NCBI RefSeq assembly: GCF_016411825.1 | Contig: NZ_JAEKMH010000002.1 | Span: forward strand, 310,001-374,000 | Direction: 5' to 3' | Length of the DNA: 64,000 nucleotides | From: Devosia sediminis | GTDB taxonomy: Bacteria; Pseudomonadota; Alphaproteobacteria; Rhizobiales; Devosiaceae | Shown here: positions 1 through 8,173 of the stretch, one piece after another | How the letters are laid out: each line of letters opens with the position of its first letter | Numbering within the stretch: position 1 is the stretch's first letter | Position numbers and translations under genes: made by a program | The notes under the pieces: generated by a model | Databases searched by the model: none | The model's input: the letters and a program-made list of their open reading frames with translations, nothing else | What the model was told of the DNA's origin: nothing

Positions 1-1
1 C

Positions 2-619
2 GTGCGCGGCGTCATCGTCGGCTCCGATTTCCACTTCGGGCGCCAGCGCCGGGGGACCCCCGCCTTTCTCCGCGCCGCCGGCGAGCGCCTCGGCTTCGAG
101 GTGGAAACGCTCGACCTGATGGATGAGGGCGAGGAAGTCATTTCCTCTTCCCGCATCCGGGCGGCGCTGTCGGAAGGCGCCGTCACTGCCGCCAACCGGC
201 TCCTGGGCTATCACTGGTTTTTCGACGGTTGCGTGGTGAAGGGCGACCAGCGCGGCCGCGAGCTGGGCTTTCCCACCGCCAATACGCATACGCCCACCGG
301 CTTCCAGCTCGCCCAGGGCGTCTATGCCGTGCGGGCGCGGCTGGGCAACCGGCTGTTCGATGGTGTGGCTGCCCATGGCAAGCCGATGTTCGACAATCAG
401 TTGCCGCCTTTCGAGACGCATCTCTTCGACTTCGACGAAGACATTTACGGCCAGACGCTGGGCGTTGCGCTGATCGGGCATATCAGGGGGCAAGAAGTGT
501 TTTCCGGCCTCGACGAGCTCATCGCCGCCATGGATCGCGATCGCAACAAGGCCCGCGAGATGATCGCCGCCGCCCGGCCGATCAGCGACCTCGACGCGCG
601 CCTGGGCTTTTTCGCCTAG
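2..619 (+). CDS. ribF: Bifunctional riboflavin kinase / FAD synthetase, 5' truncated by the window edge
   Basis: This enzyme phosphorylates riboflavin to FMN and adenylylates FMN to FAD in the cytoplasm. The visible 205 residues are the C-terminal two thirds of a protein usually about 310-330 aa long, so the true start lies upstream. GSDFHFG and SSSRIR near the left end are FAD-synthetase motifs; GRELGFPTANT at about residues 85-95 is the flavokinase signature. The first codon in frame is GTG but should not be read as a start. The gene is convergent with the LuxR-type gene, with stop codons one base apart. In many alphaproteobacteria ribF directly precedes ileS; here regulator, proline-rich protein and glycosyltransferase genes come between. 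Confidence 0.95.
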   Translation: MRGVIVGSDFHFGRQRRGTPAFLRAAGERLGFEVETLDLMDEGEEVISSSRIRAALSEGAVTAANRLLGYHWFFDGCVVKGDQRGRELGFPTANTHTPTGFQLAQGVYAVRARLGNRLFDGVAAHGKPMFDNQLPPFETHLFDFDEDIYGQTLGVALIGHIRGQEVFSGLDELIAAMDRDRNKAREMIAAARPISDLDARLGFFA

Positions 620-620
620 C

Positions 621-1694
621 TCAGCTCTCGACCATCAAGAGGCGGACCAGCTCGGTCTGCCGGCGCACGCCAGTCTTGTCGAAAATGCTGGTCAGTTGCG
701 AGCGGGCCGTGGTGTCCGACACGCCGCGCGCCAGCGCCGCGGCCTTGCGGCTGCCCTTCTCCACCACGGCGATGGCCAGTTCCGCCTCGGCGCGGGTGAG
801 GCCGTAAAGCCGGGTCAGGGTCGCCAGTCTCTGGCGCAGCCTGTGTCCTGGGTCGGCGATCATGACCATGGCGACCGGCCGCTGCGGCACCGGATAGGTC
901 ATGTCGGGAGGGAAGGGGACGCATTGCACTGAAAGCGGGCCATCAGGCCCCGTGATCTGCGTGCGGCCGATGCCGTGATCGAGCTGGGAGAGACACCGCG
1001 CGATGATCCGGGCGAGGTTCTGCGTGCTCTGCGTGTCGGCGCTGCCGAGCTGCCCGTCGCGGATCTGGAGGCGCCCGTCGCCCAACATGGCCTGGGCCGT
1101 CTGATTGCCGTCGATCACCCTTCCGGCGCGGTCCAGCATCAGCGCCGCCTGCCCGGAGAGGTCGAGCGCATCCAGCGTCATCCGATTGGCGAGGCGCAGT
1201 TGCGCCAGCCAGCTCCAGCGCTCCACGGCATTGCTGAGATCGGGCGCCAGGGTCCGCACCAGCTCGATCTGATCGGTCGTCACTTCCTCGGCGGTATTGA
1301 TGACCAGCGTCCCGGCCCAGCCGGTGCTGGTGGCGAGATTGAGCGCCACGGCGTGGTTGAACCGCTGCGGCACGCACCAGAGATTGTAGAAGTCGCTGCG
1401 CCGGAAGCCCTCGTTTTCCGGCAGCGTGTCGGTCACCGTGATCGCACCAGGGCCCTGCCGGGCAACCGCCCGCATGATCACGTTCTGCTGGTGGAAGATG
1501 TCGTGATAGACCTGCACCTGCCCGAGGTCGGTCCGCGGCGCGAACATTTCGAGCTGACCGCTGCGCTGCCCGCCGCCGAGTGTGGCTTCGGTCGCGCCGA
1601 TGAGATCGGCCAGCCGCAGCAGAAGTTCGGGCCATGCAGCGTCCGAAACGGCCGTTGCCTGCAACTCACCCCTCAGCCGCTCGTGCAGATCCAT
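621..1694 (-). CDS. LuxR-type HTH transcriptional regulator
   Basis: A 357-aa one-component regulator. The C-terminal about 60 residues (LTRAEAELAIAVVEKGS..., ending VRRQTELVRLL) form a LuxR/FixJ-type winged HTH that would bind DNA. The central region, including a LMLDRAGRVIDGNQTAQAML stretch, looks like a PAS-type sensor domain. The N-terminal half resembles the poorly characterised sensory region common in alphaproteobacterial LuxR proteins. No phospho-acceptor receiver domain is seen, so control by a small ligand is inferred. The ATG at 1694 opens the frame. The gene is transcribed away from the proline-rich protein gene across a 219-bp divergent intergenic region. Target genes cannot be deduced. 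Confidence 0.85.
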   Translation of the reverse strand: MDLHERLRGELQATAVSDAAWPELLLRLADLIGATEATLGGGQRSGQLEMFAPRTDLGQVQVYHDIFHQQNVIMRAVARQGPGAITVTDTLPENEGFRRSDFYNLWCVPQRFNHAVALNLATSTGWAGTLVINTAEEVTTDQIELVRTLAPDLSNAVERWSWLAQLRLANRMTLDALDLSGQAALMLDRAGRVIDGNQTAQAMLGDGRLQIRDGQLGSADTQSTQNLARIIARCLSQLDHGIGRTQITGPDGPLSVQCVPFPPDMTYPVPQRPVAMVMIADPGHRLRQRLATLTRLYGLTRAEAELAIAVVEKGSRKAAALARGVSDTTARSQLTSIFDKTGVRRQTELVRLLMVES

Positions 1695-1913
1695 GCGAGA
1701 TTCATGCCGTTAAGCATGACCCCAGTCCTCGAACATTCGTCCGATGTAGCAGGTTTTCGCGCCCCCTAGGTTGAAATGGTCAACAAAAGGTTAAGACCGA
1801 ACCGCGTGTAACCACGGCCCTGGCCGCGGAGCGGATCGGGGAGAGCCCTCGCAACCACGCCTGCGTTGACCGGCGCCCGCCGCCGAACCCAGTTGTTCAG
1901 AAGGTGTTGTACT

Positions 1914-2339
1914 ATGCTCTTTGACAAGAAGCCGGCGTCGCGGCTGCGCCTCTACGGTGCCGTTGCGGCGGTCACCATGGCGGGCCAGATCAGCCCCGTC
2001 ATGGCCCTCACGCCCAAACTCGAATCCGAGATCCGGTTCCAGATGGAGTGCTTCGCGCTCATCTTCACCGATCCCGATGCGCATGTCGAAATCTGCAATC
2101 CGCAGCCCTATTCCAGCTCGACGGGGGTCCCGGTGACCTCGAGGGGCGGCGTGGTCGCGCCGCCGCCACCGCCGCCACCACCGCCCCCTGCGCCCGCACC
2201 GCCGACGCCACCGCCACCTCCGCCTCCGCCACCACCACCTCCACCACCGCCACCTCCGCCGGAACCGGAACCTGAGCCGGAGGAATGCCAGCCGCCACAG
2301 ACACCCAATCCGTGCGGCGGCTGCTACAACCCGGCCTGA
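1914..2339 (+). CDS. Exported hyper-proline protein with Cys-rich tail
   Basis: A 141-aa protein of unknown function starting at the ATG at 1914; an in-frame start at 1866 would put a charged stretch before the signal peptide. Residues 1-32 look like a signal peptide (basic N-terminus, hydrophobic core, VMALT end). A short region with Cys residues follows, then a PPPP-rich segment with uninterrupted runs of about 10 and 18 prolines separated by APAPPT, then EPEPEPEE, and a tail with Cys-Gly-Gly-Cys. The proline block probably spans the cell wall or forms a polyproline II rod, and its synthesis should depend on EF-P. The stop is one base from the next gene's ATG, indicating an operon. Confidence 0.75.
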   Translation: MLFDKKPASRLRLYGAVAAVTMAGQISPVMALTPKLESEIRFQMECFALIFTDPDAHVEICNPQPYSSSTGVPVTSRGGVVAPPPPPPPPPPAPAPPTPPPPPPPPPPPPPPPPPPEPEPEPEECQPPQTPNPCGGCYNPA

Positions 2340-2340
2340 C

Positions 2341-3522
2341 ATGGGCAAGCGCATCCTGCTCGCCTGGGAAGGTGGGGCAGGCCGCGGCCACGTCATGACC
2401 CTCAAGGTCATGGCGGAGGCACTTGGCCCGTCCCACCTCTACGAAGCCGCTCTCTGCCGCATGGACCATGCGGCGGAGATCGCGCCCCTCTGCGAACTGG
2501 TCTATCCCTGCGCGGGCCTCTATCTCCATCCCGGCCCGCGAAAGGCCCTGGGTTGGCCGCGCGCCGCCACTTGGTCGGACTTTCTGGGCGACCTGTGCTT
2601 CGCCTTTCCCGAGCGGCTGAAGCTCCAGTTCGACTGGTGGCTTGACGTGCTGCGAACGCGCCGGATCGATCTGGTCATCGGCGATTTCGCCCCCGTCAGC
2701 CTGCTGGCCGCCCGGGTGCTCGGCATTCCCTCGGTCTGCGTCGGGACCGGCTATTCCGCGCCGCCACCGGGCATGAAGCAGTTTCCCATCCTGCTGACGC
2801 AATACACGACCCTCGTGCATGACGAGGCGGCGCTCCTGGCCAATGTCAACGCCCTGCTGTCCGCTGCCGGTACGGCGCCACTCGAATGCTTTGCCGACAT
2901 CTACGATGCATCGGTGTCGATGCCGCGCACCATAAGGCAGCTCGATCCCTATCACGGGCGGCGCACCGAAGCGCTGCTGCCGCCGCTCAACGAAGCCCTG
3001 CCGCGCGCCAGCACCGCCGGCGATGAAGTGTTCCTCTATTTCTCCACCGCCGAGACCGCCTATGCGCCGCTGGTCGACGCGCTTTGCGCCCTCGACCTGC
3101 CGGTGCGGGCCTATCTGCCCGGTGTCGACGCCGCCATTGCAGCCCGGCTCGCCGGTTCGGGCGTGATGATCGAACGGGCAGCGGTGCCGGTCGAGCAGAT
3201 CGCCGCGCGCAGCCGGATGACCCTCAATGCCGGCCAGCATGGCTCGATCTGCATGGCGCTGGGCCTGGGCCTGCCGCAACTGGCCTTCCCGCAACACCTG
3301 GAGCAGGAATACCACGCCCGGCGGGCCGCCGATCTCGGGGCGCTCGACATCGTGCCCTACCAGGCCTGGACCGCAGCGCAGATCGTGGATGCCGTCCATG
3401 CGCTCTACCACGACACGGCGCGCGGCGCGCTGGCCCGCGACCTTTCGCAGGCGCTTTACCCCGATCTCTTCGGCGATATTCATCGGCTGGTGCGGGCGCG
3501 AGTCGCGCCGCTGCTGGGCTGA
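2341..3522 (+). CDS. GT1/MurG-like glycosyltransferase family protein
   Basis: A 393-aa protein with the two-Rossmann-domain look of GT-B glycosyltransferases. The N-terminus ILLAWEGGAGRGHVM matches the Gly-rich first loop of UGT/MurG-type enzymes. The C-terminal half has LNAGQHGSICMALGLGLPQLAFPQHLEQEYHA, a classic nucleotide-sugar binding segment (HGS...P..ND/EQ pattern). No membrane segments are seen, so a cytoplasmic or peripheral enzyme is inferred. Donor and acceptor are unknown. It is translated immediately after the proline-rich exported protein (one-base gap), so the two probably work together, possibly on a surface polymer. The ATG at 2341 is the only sensible start. Confidence 0.8.
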   Translation: MGKRILLAWEGGAGRGHVMTLKVMAEALGPSHLYEAALCRMDHAAEIAPLCELVYPCAGLYLHPGPRKALGWPRAATWSDFLGDLCFAFPERLKLQFDWWLDVLRTRRIDLVIGDFAPVSLLAARVLGIPSVCVGTGYSAPPPGMKQFPILLTQYTTLVHDEAALLANVNALLSAAGTAPLECFADIYDASVSMPRTIRQLDPYHGRRTEALLPPLNEALPRASTAGDEVFLYFSTAETAYAPLVDALCALDLPVRAYLPGVDAAIAARLAGSGVMIERAAVPVEQIAARSRMTLNAGQHGSICMALGLGLPQLAFPQHLEQEYHARRAADLGALDIVPYQAWTAAQIVDAVHALYHDTARGALARDLSQALYPDLFGDIHRLVRARVAPLLG

Positions 3523-3601
3523 GCGCGGCAAATCAGCCTTTGCCCCCGCCGCCCTGCCTTGCTAAAAGGCGCGCGAATTCTTCCAAACCGATTGCCGATC
3601 C

Positions 3602-6544
3602 ATGAACGACACCGCCAACAGCGCGACCGAAACCGACTATTCGGCCACGCTTTTCCTGCCGGAAACCGAATTCCCCATGCGCGCCGGTCTCCCCGACCGC
3701 GAGCCAGGCTGGCTCAAGCGCTGGGAAGACATGGACATTTACGCCCTGCAGCGCGAGCAGGCCAAGGATCGGCCGCTCTTCACCCTGCATGACGGCCCGC
3801 CCTATGCCAATGGCAACATCCATATCGGCCACGCGCTCAACAAGACGCTGAAGGACCTGGTCTCCCGGTCCATGCAGATGCTGGGGCACAACTCGGCCTA
3901 TATCCCCGGCTGGGACTGCCACGGCCTGCCCATCGAATGGAAGATCGAGGAGCAGTACCGCGCCAAGGGCAAGGACAAGAACGAGGTTCCGGTGGTGGAA
4001 TTCCGCCAGGAATGCCGCAGCTTTGCCGAGCAGTGGGTGGATGTTCAGCGCCAGGAATTCAAGCGCCTCGGCATCCTGGGTGAATGGGACAATCCCTATC
4101 TCACCATGAGCTTCGACGCCGAAGCGCAGATCGCGCGCGAGCTGATGAAGGTCTCCATGTCCGGCCAGCTCTATCGCGGGTCCAAGCCCGTAATGTGGTC
4201 GGTGGTCGAGCGCACCGCGCTGGCCGAAGCCGAGATCGAATACCAGGACTACGAGAGCGACGCGATCTGGGTGAAGTTCCCGGTGGCATCAGGCCCGGTC
4301 GAGACCATGAATGGACTTGTGAACGCCTCAGTCGTCATCTGGACGACTACGCCCTGGACCATCCCAGCTAACCGCGCCATCTCCTTCTCGTCCAAGATCG
4401 AGTACGGTCTTTACGAAGTGACCGAGGCGCCAGCCGAGAACTGGGCCAAGGTAGGCGAAAAGTACATCCTGGCCGACAAGCTGGCAGCCGAGGTGTTCGC
4501 CAAGGCCAAGGTGACCGGCTTTGAGAAGCGTGCTCCGGTCTCGGCCGAAGAACTGCGCGCGATCACCACTGCCCATCCGCTGCGCGGCTTCGCGGGTGCC
4601 TACACGTTCGACGTGCCGCTGCTCGATGGCGAGCACGTGACCGACGACGCCGGTACGGGTTTCGTCCACACCGCGCCTGGCCATGGCCTCGACGACTTCG
4701 GCATCTGGATGGAATCGACGCGCCTGCTGAAGGATCGCGGCATCGATCCCGCCATCCCCTATGTGGTGGGCGACGACGGTTTCTACACGCCCGAGGCCCC
4801 TGGCCTCGAAGGCGCCCGCGTCATCGACGACAATGGCAAGAAGGGTGACGCCAACCAGCGCGTCATCACGGCTCTGGCCGAGCATGGCAACATCATCGCC
4901 CGCGGCCGCGTCAAGCACCAGTACCCGCATTCCTGGCGCTCCAAGAAGCCGGTGATCTTCCGCAATACGCCGCAATGGTTCGTCTATATGGACCGCGATA
5001 TCGAGGGCGAGGCCGGCGATACGCTGCGCGCCCGCGCGCTCCGCGCCATCGATGCGACGAAGTTCTACCCGGCCGCCGGGCAGAATCGCCTGCGCGCCAT
5101 GATCGCCGACCGCCCCGACTGGGTGCTGAGCCGCCAGCGCGCCTGGGGCGTGCCGATCACCGTTTTCGTGCACAAGGAAACGGCCGAAATCCTCCGCGAC
5201 GAGGCGGTCAATCACCGCATCGCCCAGAGTTTCGAGGAAGAAGGCGCCGACGCCTGGTACAAGGACGGGGCAGCCCAGCGCTATCTCGGATCGGACTACG
5301 CAGCCTCCGACTACGAGATGGTCAAGGACGTGCTCGACGTGTGGTTCGACAGTGGCTCGACCCATGCCTTCGTGCTGCGCAACAAGCAGAAGTGGCCGCA
5401 TCTGAAGTTCCCGGCCTCGATGTATCTCGAAGGCTCGGACCAGCATCGCGGCTGGTTCCATTCGTCCTTGCTCGAATCGTGCGCCACCAATGGCCACGCA
5501 CCCTATGACAGCGTGCTCACCCATGGTTTCACCATGGATGGTGAAGGCAAGAAGATGAGCAAGTCGCTGGGCAATACCGTTGCCCCGCAGGACATCATCA
5601 AGCAGTTCGGCGCCGATATCCTTCGCCTCTGGGTGGCCTCGTCCGACTATTCGGAAGACCTGCGCCTCGGCAAGGAAATCATCCAGACCACGGTCGACGC
5701 CTATCGCAAGCTCCGCAACACGCTGCGCTGGCTCCTCGGCAACCTTGCCCACTTCAAGGCCGAGGACGTGGTCGATCCCAAGGACATGCCCGAACTCGAA
5801 CGGTTGATGCTGCATCGACTGGCCCAGCTCGACCAGGGCGTGCGCGCTGCCTACAAGGAATACGACTACCGCAAGGTCGTGACCCTCTTGTCGAACTTCA
5901 TGAATATCGAGCTCTCGGCATTCTATTTCGACATCCGCAAGGACACGCTCTATTGCGATCCGATCAGCTCGATCAAGCGCCGCTCGGCCCTGACCGTGCT
6001 CGATCACCTGTTCAACGCGATCACCGCCTGGCTCGCGCCCATCCTGGTCTTCACCATGGAGGAATGCTGGCTGGAACGTCATCCCGAAGAAGGGTCGTCG
6101 GTCCACCTCCGGCTCTTCCCGGAAATCCCGGCCGACTGGATCAACGATGACCTGGCCGCCAAGTGGCAGTTGATCCGCGCGGTGCGCCGCGTGGTCACCG
6201 GCGCACTGGAAATCGAGCGTCGCGAAAAGCGCATCGGTTCGTCGCTGGAAGCGGCGCCGCAGGTTTATGTGGCCGATACCCGCTATGTGGTGGCGCTCGA
6301 AGGTCAGGACCTGGCCGAAATCGCCATCACCTCGGCCATCTTGGTCAAGCAGAACGAAGGACCGCTCGAGGCCTTCCGGCTCGACGACGTGCCGGGTGTC
6401 TCCGTGGTCCCGGCTCTGGCCGAAGGCAAGCGCTGCGCCCGTTCGTGGAAGGTGCTGCCCGAAGTCGGCTCCGATCCGGACTATCCCGACGTCACCCCCC
6501 GTGATGCCCAGGCATTGCGCGAGCGCGCTGCCCTTGGCATCTAG
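3602..6544 (+). CDS. ileS: Isoleucyl-tRNA synthetase
   Basis: Charges tRNA-Ile with isoleucine in the cytoplasm; essential. The 980-aa length fits class Ia IleRS. The catalytic motifs are clear: HIGH at residues 74-77 (within [11 protein letters not shown]) and KMSKS at residues 651-655. The CP1 editing domain (with [14 protein letters not shown] and [15 protein letters not shown] motifs) lies between them, and an anticodon-binding domain follows KMSKS. The gene is followed by a REPIN-like repeat and then lspA, the conserved ileS-lspA order of proteobacteria. Confidence 0.98.
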   Translation: MNDTANSATETDYSATLFLPETEFPMRAGLPDREPGWLKRWEDMDIYALQREQAKDRPLFTLHDGPPYANGNIHIGHALNKTLKDLVSRSMQMLGHNSAYIPGWDCHGLPIEWKIEEQYRAKGKDKNEVPVVEFRQECRSFAEQWVDVQRQEFKRLGILGEWDNPYLTMSFDAEAQIARELMKVSMSGQLYRGSKPVMWSVVERTALAEAEIEYQDYESDAIWVKFPVASGPVETMNGLVNASVVIWTTTPWTIPANRAISFSSKIEYGLYEVTEAPAENWAKVGEKYILADKLAAEVFAKAKVTGFEKRAPVSAEELRAITTAHPLRGFAGAYTFDVPLLDGEHVTDDAGTGFVHTAPGHGLDDFGIWMESTRLLKDRGIDPAIPYVVGDDGFYTPEAPGLEGARVIDDNGKKGDANQRVITALAEHGNIIARGRVKHQYPHSWRSKKPVIFRNTPQWFVYMDRDIEGEAGDTLRARALRAIDATKFYPAAGQNRLRAMIADRPDWVLSRQRAWGVPITVFVHKETAEILRDEAVNHRIAQSFEEEGADAWYKDGAAQRYLGSDYAASDYEMVKDVLDVWFDSGSTHAFVLRNKQKWPHLKFPASMYLEGSDQHRGWFHSSLLESCATNGHAPYDSVLTHGFTMDGEGKKMSKSLGNTVAPQDIIKQFGADILRLWVASSDYSEDLRLGKEIIQTTVDAYRKLRNTLRWLLGNLAHFKAEDVVDPKDMPELERLMLHRLAQLDQGVRAAYKEYDYRKVVTLLSNFMNIELSAFYFDIRKDTLYCDPISSIKRRSALTVLDHLFNAITAWLAPILVFTMEECWLERHPEEGSSVHLRLFPEIPADWINDDLAAKWQLIRAVRRVVTGALEIERREKRIGSSLEAAPQVYVADTRYVVALEGQDLAEIAITSAILVKQNEGPLEAFRLDDVPGVSVVPALAEGKRCARSWKVLPEVGSDPDYPDVTPRDAQALRERAALGI

Positions 6545-6562
6545 ATAGCAGTGGCTCCTTCC

Positions 6563-6690
6563 CGCCCTCCCCCTTGAGGGGAGGGTAGCGCCGCTAGGCC
6601 GTAAGGCCGTAGCAGAGCTGGGGAGGGGGTCGGGTGATTGACCGAGGGACCCCCTCCCCAGCCCTCCCCTCAAGGGGGAGGGGGCGCCAA
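6563..6690. repeat. REPIN-like doublet, family 1 (CCCTCCCC..GGGGAGGG)
   Basis: Two copies of a palindromic unit with CCTTGAGG-type centre stand in opposite orientation around a short loop. Internal AGCTGGGGAGGGGGTC is mirrored by GACCCCCTCCCCAGC, so the whole block can fold into one long hairpin. It lies between ileS and lspA. Confidence 0.8.
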
Positions 6691-6701
6691 CGGAGTTTCC
6701 T

Positions 6702-7274
6702 GTGACAAGCACATCCCATTCCCTGCGCAATCCCTCCATCCTCGCTTCGCTGATGGCGGCGATCATCGCTTTCGGCCTCGATCGGGCGCAGAAGGGCTTT
6801 CACATCGCATCCGAATGCGTCGAGATCGGCAAGGCGCTCTGTGTCAGCGTGCCCTATTTCTTCGAGCCCATTGCCATGACCGGCTGGCGTGGCGGCGAGA
6901 TGATCACCGTGACGCCGTTCTTCGACTATGTGCTGGTCTGGAATACCGGCATTTCCTACGGCCTCTTCGACAGCCTGCCGGTATGGGCGCTGGGCCTGGT
7001 CATGCTGGTCGCCATGGTGGCGCTGTCGATCTGGTGGTGGCGCTCCGACGACTTCCTTGTGCGGCTCGGCCTGGCGCTGTGCCTGGGCGGCGCCCTCTCC
7101 AATGCCATCGACCGTCTGATCTATGGGGCAGTGGCCGACTTTTTCCACTTCCACTGGGGAACGTGGTCCTTCTACATCTTCAATCTCGCCGACGTCGCCA
7201 TTACCTTCGGCGTTATCCTGCTCTTCGTCGACCTGCTCGGCTTCAGCCGCCGCAAGCCGAAGAAGTCGGCCTGA
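6702..7274 (+). CDS. lspA: Lipoprotein signal peptidase (signal peptidase II)
   Basis: Inner-membrane aspartyl protease that removes the signal peptide from prolipoproteins after Lgt modification. The 190-aa protein has four predicted membrane helices. Both catalytic aspartates are present: Asp137 in SNAIDRLIYG and Asp164 in FNLADVAI. The start is GTG at 6702. The stretch before the first helix and the loop at residues 36-72 are somewhat longer than in E. coli LspA. It lies downstream of ileS and upstream of a predicted lipoprotein gene, a possible substrate. Confidence 0.95.
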   Translation: MTSTSHSLRNPSILASLMAAIIAFGLDRAQKGFHIASECVEIGKALCVSVPYFFEPIAMTGWRGGEMITVTPFFDYVLVWNTGISYGLFDSLPVWALGLVMLVAMVALSIWWWRSDDFLVRLGLALCLGGALSNAIDRLIYGAVADFFHFHWGTWSFYIFNLADVAITFGVILLFVDLLGFSRRKPKKSA

Positions 7275-7360
7275 GGGCAAAACAATCACCTTGCTGCCAG
7301 AATCTGGCCTTAGCCATGGGAATGCGCTATAAGCGCCGCCGATATCGTAAGGGAACTTGG

Positions 7361-8062
7361 ATGCGCATTGCATTGACCGGGCAGATCGCTGCCTTTCAGA
7401 CCGTCGCCAGGACCGGCCTCGCCGCCCTCGGCCTGATGGCTACCCTGGCGCTGGCTGCCTGCACCACGGTCGAGGGCACCAATGCCATGACCGACCTCGG
7501 CACGTTCGAGCGCGAAGTCATGAGCTCGACCGCCCGCGGCATGGGCCTGATCCCGGGCGAGGCGCCCAAGGAAGACCTGACCGTGGCCCGCGCCCCGCTG
7601 GTTCTGCCCAAGAGCGATGCCAGCCTGCCGGCACCGACCACCCAGGTGGCCTCGGCACAGTTGCCCGCCAACAGCGACACCGTGCAGATCGATACCACCA
7701 ATCTCAGCGAGAACGACATCCGCCTGCTGCGCGACGCGCGCGTGGTGGACATGCGCACCCTCGGCGGCCGTCCACTGACGCCCGAGGAAGCGCGCCAGCT
7801 CACCGCCCGCATGCAGCAGGCGAACATGTCCGTTACCGCGAACAATGATCGCCCGCTCTACCTGCCGCCGGCCGAGTACTTCACCCGCGTCGGTGACGCG
7901 CAGCTCGTCTGCCGCGCCGCCTCGGGCGAGCTGGTGCCGCTGCAGGATGCGCGCTGCCCCGAGGATGTCCGCAAGGCGCTGCGCAGCCAGGCTGCCAGCA
8001 GCTCGAGCAGCACCACGCAGAATGCGCGCCTCACCTCCAGCGAGACGAAGCTGAACAACTAA
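7361..8062 (+). CDS. Predicted lipoprotein of unknown function
   Basis: A 233-aa protein starting at ATG 7361. Residues 1-34 are a type II signal peptide ending in a lipobox LALAAC, so Cys at about position 34 should be lipidated and the protein anchored in an envelope membrane. The rest is polar, with LTPEEARQLTARMQ and a Ser-rich C-terminal tail, and matches no family I can name. It follows lspA in the same direction. In other alphaproteobacteria lspA is often followed by a small lipoprotein gene, so the context is conserved even if the function is not known. A strong hairpin follows the gene. Confidence 0.8.
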   Translation: MRIALTGQIAAFQTVARTGLAALGLMATLALAACTTVEGTNAMTDLGTFEREVMSSTARGMGLIPGEAPKEDLTVARAPLVLPKSDASLPAPTTQVASAQLPANSDTVQIDTTNLSENDIRLLRDARVVDMRTLGGRPLTPEEARQLTARMQQANMSVTANNDRPLYLPPAEYFTRVGDAQLVCRAASGELVPLQDARCPEDVRKALRSQAASSSSSTTQNARLTSSETKLNN

Positions 8063-8091
8063 TCGGGGTCCATCCCGTTTACCAGAATAGG

Positions 8092-8125
8092 GCGGCCGGA
8101 TCGATCCGGCCGCTTTGCTTGTTTT
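8092..8125 (+). terminator. Rho-independent-type terminator after the lipoprotein gene
   Basis: A perfect palindrome at 8092-8113 (GCGGCCGGATC followed by its reverse complement) gives an 11-bp stem. It is followed by the T-rich stretch TTTGCTTGTTTT. It lies 30 bp after the lipoprotein stop and before the pseudouridine synthase gene. Confidence 0.65.
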
Positions 8126-8173
8126 ACCGCGCCGCCCGCCGCTGCACTCCCGCAGAAGGCATAAGGGTCCCGC

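Noticed and set aside
2108..2308. Minus-strand poly-glycine ORF
   Set aside because: It is simply the complement of the proline-run codons (CCN/NGG) and has no independent support.
6563..6690. Treating the repeat doublets as ordinary transcription terminators
   Set aside because: They lack a T-tract, recur with nearly the same sequence in unrelated contexts including divergent promoters and inside cobN, and occur within operons.
4328..6766. 812-aa minus-strand frame opposite ileS
   Set aside because: Antisense to conserved ileS motifs, with no recognisable domain; a shadow of the synthetase coding frame.
6638..7360. Long upstream extension of the lipoprotein gene overlapping lspA
   Set aside because: The extension is out of frame with lspA and has no coding character; the signal peptide and lipobox place the start at 7361.
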